From the NCBI GenBank assembly GCA_964528575.1, contig CAZGTQ010000240.1, positions 1 through 6,816 of the forward strand: DNA of 6,816 nucleotides. The letters are read 5' to 3'. This stretch comes from CAZGTQ01 sp964528575. Its GTDB lineage: Bacteria > Planctomycetota > UBA1135 > GCA-002686595. Both the position numbers and the translations under genes were made by a program. The notes under the pieces were generated by a model. The model saw only the letters and a list, made by a program, of their open reading frames with translations, searched no databases and had not been told where the DNA came from. This document shows, in pieces, positions 4,378-6,816 of this stretch (positions within the stretch are counted from its first letter, which is position 1; each line of letters begins with the position of its first letter).

Positions 4378-6552
4378 ATGATCCAGCGCATCCTGCCGTT
4401 CCTGTCCCTGTGCCTTGTCCTGATCTCGTTCGCCGGCGCGCCCGCCGCGCAGGACGACAAGAGCGTGGAGCAGCTCGTCACCGAGTTGCGCGAGAAGCGC
4501 GACCAGGCGGACGAGGCGCTCATCACCGAGCTCGCGCGCAAGCACACGCGCGCGGCGATGGAGGGGCTGCTCGAGATCTACGACATCATGGAGAGCATCT
4601 ACATGCGCCGCGAGGTCGTGCGGGCGCTCGCGCAGTTCGACGACGTCGAGGATGCGTGGCAGCCCGCGCTGCAGAAGATCATGGACGTCGCGACCGAGGC
4701 GGAGGACCGCGAGCTGCGCGACGGGGCGGTCGACGCGCTCGCGACCTGCCGCGCGAACGGCAAGCCGTTCCTGGCGATGATCGTCGAGTCGGGGGCGGAC
4801 GACGGCGTGCGCGTGCGCGCGATGCAGTACCACGTCCAGAACAAGCGCCCCGAGGACACGGCGTGGTACCACGGCTTCTACACGCCGAAGTCCGTGCAGT
4901 CGGACGCGCCGGAGCGCGATCGGGACGAGATCACGCCCGAGATGAAGGTCCCGCACCGTCTCACGGACGTGCGGTTGCTCGCGTTCGAGGCGGTCGAGAA
5001 GGATCTGTCCGAGGCGGACATGGTGCTCGCGGCGCGGGACTTCGACTACCGGGTGCGCGACCGCGCTCTCGCCGCGCTGGACGTGCGCGGTTTCAAGGAC
5101 GTCGAGGAGCTCGCCGAGCGCGCGTACAAGGACTCGATCCTGATGTCGGAGCACGTCGACGTCGGCCTGACCGGCGCGAAGATCCTCACGCGCATCCACG
5201 GCGCCGACATCGCCGAGGACCTGATGGACGACGCGGGGCGCAAGGGGATCCCGCTCGACCTGCGGCTCGGGCTCGCGGACCTGCTCGCGGGCATGCGTGA
5301 CCCCGAGGTCGACGAGGGCCTCGTCAAGCTCGTCGGCAAGGGCAAGGCGGAGGACAAGCTCTTCGCGCTGCGCGCCGTGCGCGACATCCAGGACGAGAAG
5401 GGCAAGCTCGACAAGGCGATCCGCAAAGGCCTCAAGGACAAGGAGGTCGACGTGCAGATCGCGACGATGGAGACGATCGCGCACCGCGGCGACACGGAGG
5501 CGCTCGAGGACCTGCAGAAGATCGCGGACAAGGAGAAGGACGCGGTCTTGAAGAGCGCGGCGGTCGATGCGGTCTCCAAGCTGCGCCGCGGCGACCAGGA
5601 GTGGGTCGCTCAGCTCCTCGTGCACGCCCAGTCCGAGGACCCGGAGATCCGCAACGCCGCGCTGATGCAGATCGGCAAGTCGAACCTGCCGGAGCACCTC
5701 GGCCAGCTCGTCAATGCGCTCGACCACGAGCTGTGGTCGACGCGCCTCGCCGCCGCGCGCGCGATCGAGGAGCTGCGCATCAAGGACGGCATCGGCCCGA
5801 TCATCGCGCGGATGGCGAAGGAGACCGGCCGCATGGAGGCGGAGCTCGGCGACGTCCTCTGGCGCCTCACCGCCAAGCCGTTCGGCAAGAGCCAGAAGAT
5901 GTGGGAGCTGTGGTGGCAGGACGAGGGGAGCGGGTTCCAGCTCGTCAGCGAGTCCGAGCTGAAGAAGCAGGAGCGCGAGGTCGAGGTCCAGCGCCTCAAG
6001 CAGGTGACGCGCTCCAGCTTCTTCGGCATCCGCATCGAGTCGCACCGCGTCGTGTTCATCATCGACGTGTCGGGCTCGATGGAGGAGCTCTGCCGCGGCA
6101 AGTACGTCGGCGCCAAGGGCGAGAAGCGCATGGACGTCGCCAAGCGCGAGCTGATCAAGTGTCTCTCGGGCCTGGACAAGAAGAGCTTCTTCAACATCGT
6201 CAACTTCGCCGACGGCGTGCGGACGTGGCGCGAGCAGATCTCGGAGTACACGGCGGAGAACCTCGACGACGCGAAGGCGTACGTCTCGAAGTTCACGGCG
6301 GGCGGCGGGACCAACCTGCACGGCGCGATGCGCGAGGCGTTCGACGATCCCGACGTCGACACGATCTACGTGCTCTCCGACGGCGAGCCGACGGTCGGCG
6401 ACACGACCGACCCGACGCGGATCCGCAACGAGGTGCGGGCCTGGACCAAGCACCGCAACGTCGTGATCCACGCGATCGCGGTCGGCGGCAACCTGCGCAT
6501 CCTCGAGTGGCTCGCCGCCGACACCGGCGGCAGCTACGTGCACTTCCCGTAG
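4378..6552 (+). CDS. Exported HEAT-repeat protein with C-terminal von Willebrand A domain
   Basis: From the chosen ATG the protein has 724 residues. Residues 1-24 form a signal peptide (MIQRILPFLSLCLVLISFAG, then A-P-A-A-Q) with cleavage probably around A-x-A at 22-24; there is no lipobox cysteine. About 25-520 is a long alpha-helical region with HEAT-like repeats, seen in units such as REVVRALAQFDD, RDGAVDALATC, RDRALAALDVRGFKD, LFALRAVRDIQD, LKSAAVDAVSKL, IRNAALMQIGKS and RLAAARAIEELR. It closes with W-R-L-T at 495-498, F-G at 502-503 and M-W-E-L-W-W at 508-513. A charged, possibly coiled linker (about 525-542) joins the VWA domain (about 556-724). The MIDAS metal site is intact: D563-V-S565-G-S567, T645 in GGGTN and D668 in SDGEP. 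VWA domains with MIDAS usually bind protein ligands through a divalent metal, and HEAT arrays are protein-docking surfaces, so an extracytoplasmic scaffold or adhesion role is inferred; no partner is known. About 47 lysines set it apart from the Arg-rich neighbours. Upstream in-frame ATGs are rejected on promoter position and signal-peptide fit. Confidence 0.93.
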   Translation: MIQRILPFLSLCLVLISFAGAPAAQDDKSVEQLVTELREKRDQADEALITELARKHTRAAMEGLLEIYDIMESIYMRREVVRALAQFDDVEDAWQPALQKIMDVATEAEDRELRDGAVDALATCRANGKPFLAMIVESGADDGVRVRAMQYHVQNKRPEDTAWYHGFYTPKSVQSDAPERDRDEITPEMKVPHRLTDVRLLAFEAVEKDLSEADMVLAARDFDYRVRDRALAALDVRGFKDVEELAERAYKDSILMSEHVDVGLTGAKILTRIHGADIAEDLMDDAGRKGIPLDLRLGLADLLAGMRDPEVDEGLVKLVGKGKAEDKLFALRAVRDIQDEKGKLDKAIRKGLKDKEVDVQIATMETIAHRGDTEALEDLQKIADKEKDAVLKSAAVDAVSKLRRGDQEWVAQLLVHAQSEDPEIRNAALMQIGKSNLPEHLGQLVNALDHELWSTRLAAARAIEELRIKDGIGPIIARMAKETGRMEAELGDVLWRLTAKPFGKSQKMWELWWQDEGSGFQLVSESELKKQEREVEVQRLKQVTRSSFFGIRIESHRVVFIIDVSGSMEELCRGKYVGAKGEKRMDVAKRELIKCLSGLDKKSFFNIVNFADGVRTWREQISEYTAENLDDAKAYVSKFTAGGGTNLHGAMREAFDDPDVDTIYVLSDGEPTVGDTTDPTRIRNEVRAWTKHRNVVIHAIAVGGNLRILEWLAADTGGSYVHFP

Positions 6553-6561
6553 CTGGCACGG

Positions 6562-6588
6562 ACTGGCCCGACTGCCCGGACTGGAGGG
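6562..6588 (+). repeat. Three 9-bp imperfect tandem units just after the HEAT/VWA stop
   Basis: ACTGGCCCG (6562-6570), ACTGCCCGG (6571-6579) and ACTGGAGGG (6580-6588) follow one another, each starting ACTG at exactly 9-base spacing. The array begins 9 bases after the stop codon and overlaps a possible hairpin. It may be simple slippage; no function is evident. Confidence 0.55.
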
Positions 6589-6594
6589 CACAGT
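6571..6594 (+). terminator. Possible stem-loop downstream of the HEAT/VWA gene
   Basis: TGCCC (6573-6577) and GGGCA (6586-6590) can pair around an 8-base loop. Alternatively ACTG-CCC (6571-6577) pairs with GGG (6586-6588) and CAGT (6591-6594) across a 2-base bulge. The position, 18 bases after the stop, suits a terminator, but no U-tract follows. It could be an RNA 3'-end structure of another kind. Confidence 0.3.
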
Positions 6595-6649
6595 GACCTG
6601 CCGGCGCGCGGGCGTTCCTTTGGGGGGCGCCGAAGCGCGCGCCGCGCGG

Positions 6650-6655
6650 TAGAGT
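6650..6655 (+). promoter_or_regulatory. Putative -10 element TAGAGT for the right-edge membrane gene
   Basis: GCGGTAGAGT carries a TAnnnT hexamer 30 bases upstream of the GTG at 6686, giving a short leader of roughly 23 bases. It shares GCGGTA with the elements at 1703 and 3228. The region between it and the HEAT/VWA stop is noncoding, which fits a separate promoter. No -35 hexamer is placed at 17 bases. Confidence 0.42.
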
Positions 6656-6685
6656 CGCCCGCTCGTCCGCGCGCTCCAGCCACCC

Positions 6686-6816
6686 GTGAAGTCCCTCATC
6701 CTGCGCATCGTCCTCTCGCTCGGCGTCGCCGGGCTGCTGCTCGGCCTGCTGATGGCGTTCAGCGACGTGCGGCCGGCGGACGTGTGGCAGACGCTGCGCA
6801 CGCTGCCGCCGGGCAT
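6686..6816 (+). CDS. Membrane protein, N-terminal part, LPG-synthase transmembrane (YbhN/UPF0104)-like; cut by the right edge
   Basis: Only 43 codons and two bases are present. From the GTG the protein starts (M)KSLILRIVLSLGVAGLLLG, then L-L-M-A-F-S-D-V and A-D-V-W-Q-T-L. One membrane helix spans about residues 4-24, preceded by a positive N-terminus. The order of a basic start, a hydrophobic helix, a short D-V turn and then an amphipathic xxVWxTL segment is how lysylphosphatidylglycerol-synthase transmembrane family proteins (PF03706) usually begin. Members are multi-pass inner-membrane proteins linked to lipid flipping or aminoacylated lipid synthesis, and many are uncharacterised. With so little sequence the family call is tentative. 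GTG is preferred because no in-frame ATG precedes the helix; the ATG inside the helix (codon 23) would cut it. The stop and the rest of the gene lie beyond the window. Confidence 0.6.
   Translation, partial: MKSLILRIVLSLGVAGLLLGLLMAFSDVRPADVWQTLRTLPPG

Noticed and set aside
6602..6632. CGGCGC/GCGCCG inverted repeat as a terminator
   Set aside because: The loop is 19 bases, the arms are pure GC words common in this DNA, and no T-tract follows.
4243..6816. 857-codon open frame on the minus strand opposite the HEAT/VWA gene
   Set aside because: It is a GC-bias shadow: its codons mirror the HEAT/VWA codons, the protein is Leu/Arg/Val/Asp low complexity with no family motif, and the plus-strand gene has a signal peptide and an intact MIDAS.
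1..6816. tRNA, rRNA, riboswitch, insertion sequence or attachment site
   Set aside because: No cloverleaf, conserved RNA core, transposase motif, terminal inverted repeat or target duplication was found on reading either strand.

Overview
The window is bacterial chromosomal DNA of very high GC content (well above 70 % by eye, with G or C at nearly every third codon position). I see no plasmid, phage, transposon, rRNA, tRNA or CRISPR feature. The best guess for the source is a high-GC Planctomycetota-type bacterium, probably environmental. This rests on a secreted HEAT-repeat protein ending in a von Willebrand A domain, a gene style I associate with that phylum, and on a pair of small lipoproteins resembling an uncharacterised family I remember from planctomycetes and relatives. 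It is inference from style; no marker gene is present, and another high-GC lineage such as Myxococcota is possible.

Layout from left to right: (1) 1-546, minus strand: the N-terminal 182 codons of a membrane protein that runs off the left edge, with a short cysteine-containing pentapeptide repeat. (2) 614-1705, plus: mutY, a complete adenine DNA glycosylase. (3) 1720-2676, plus: a DPM1-like family 2 glycosyltransferase with two C-terminal membrane helices. (4) 2676-3212 and (5) 3244-3771, plus: two tandem paralogous lipoproteins of unknown function. (6) 3781-4212, minus: a 143-residue protein of unknown function, convergent with gene 5. (7) 4378-6552, plus: a 724-residue exported HEAT-repeat/VWA protein with an intact metal-binding MIDAS site. 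(8) 6686 to the right edge, plus: the first 43 codons of a membrane protein resembling the lysylphosphatidylglycerol-synthase transmembrane (YbhN/UPF0104) family.

Genes 2 to 5 form a compact same-strand run. The glycosyltransferase and the first lipoprotein share one base (TGATG), so they are probably co-translated. Four starts (mutY, the glycosyltransferase, the second lipoprotein and the right-edge gene) follow a TAnnnT hexamer, mostly as GGTAnnnT, 7 to 30 bases upstream, in DNA where TA is rare and clear Shine-Dalgarno sites are absent. I read these as -10 elements, with mutY probably leaderless. The HEAT/VWA gene instead has a classical promoter, TTGACA-N17-TGGGAT, which also decides its start codon.

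The genes do not form one recognisable pathway. mutY is DNA-repair housekeeping. The glycosyltransferase, the two lipoproteins, the HEAT/VWA protein and the two edge-truncated membrane proteins point to envelope functions. The least explained items are the lipoprotein pair (conserved C-F-x-P-R-H and I-C-x-E-C motifs), the 143-residue minus-strand protein and the recurring TAnnnT start signal. I found no convincing new defence or mobile system.
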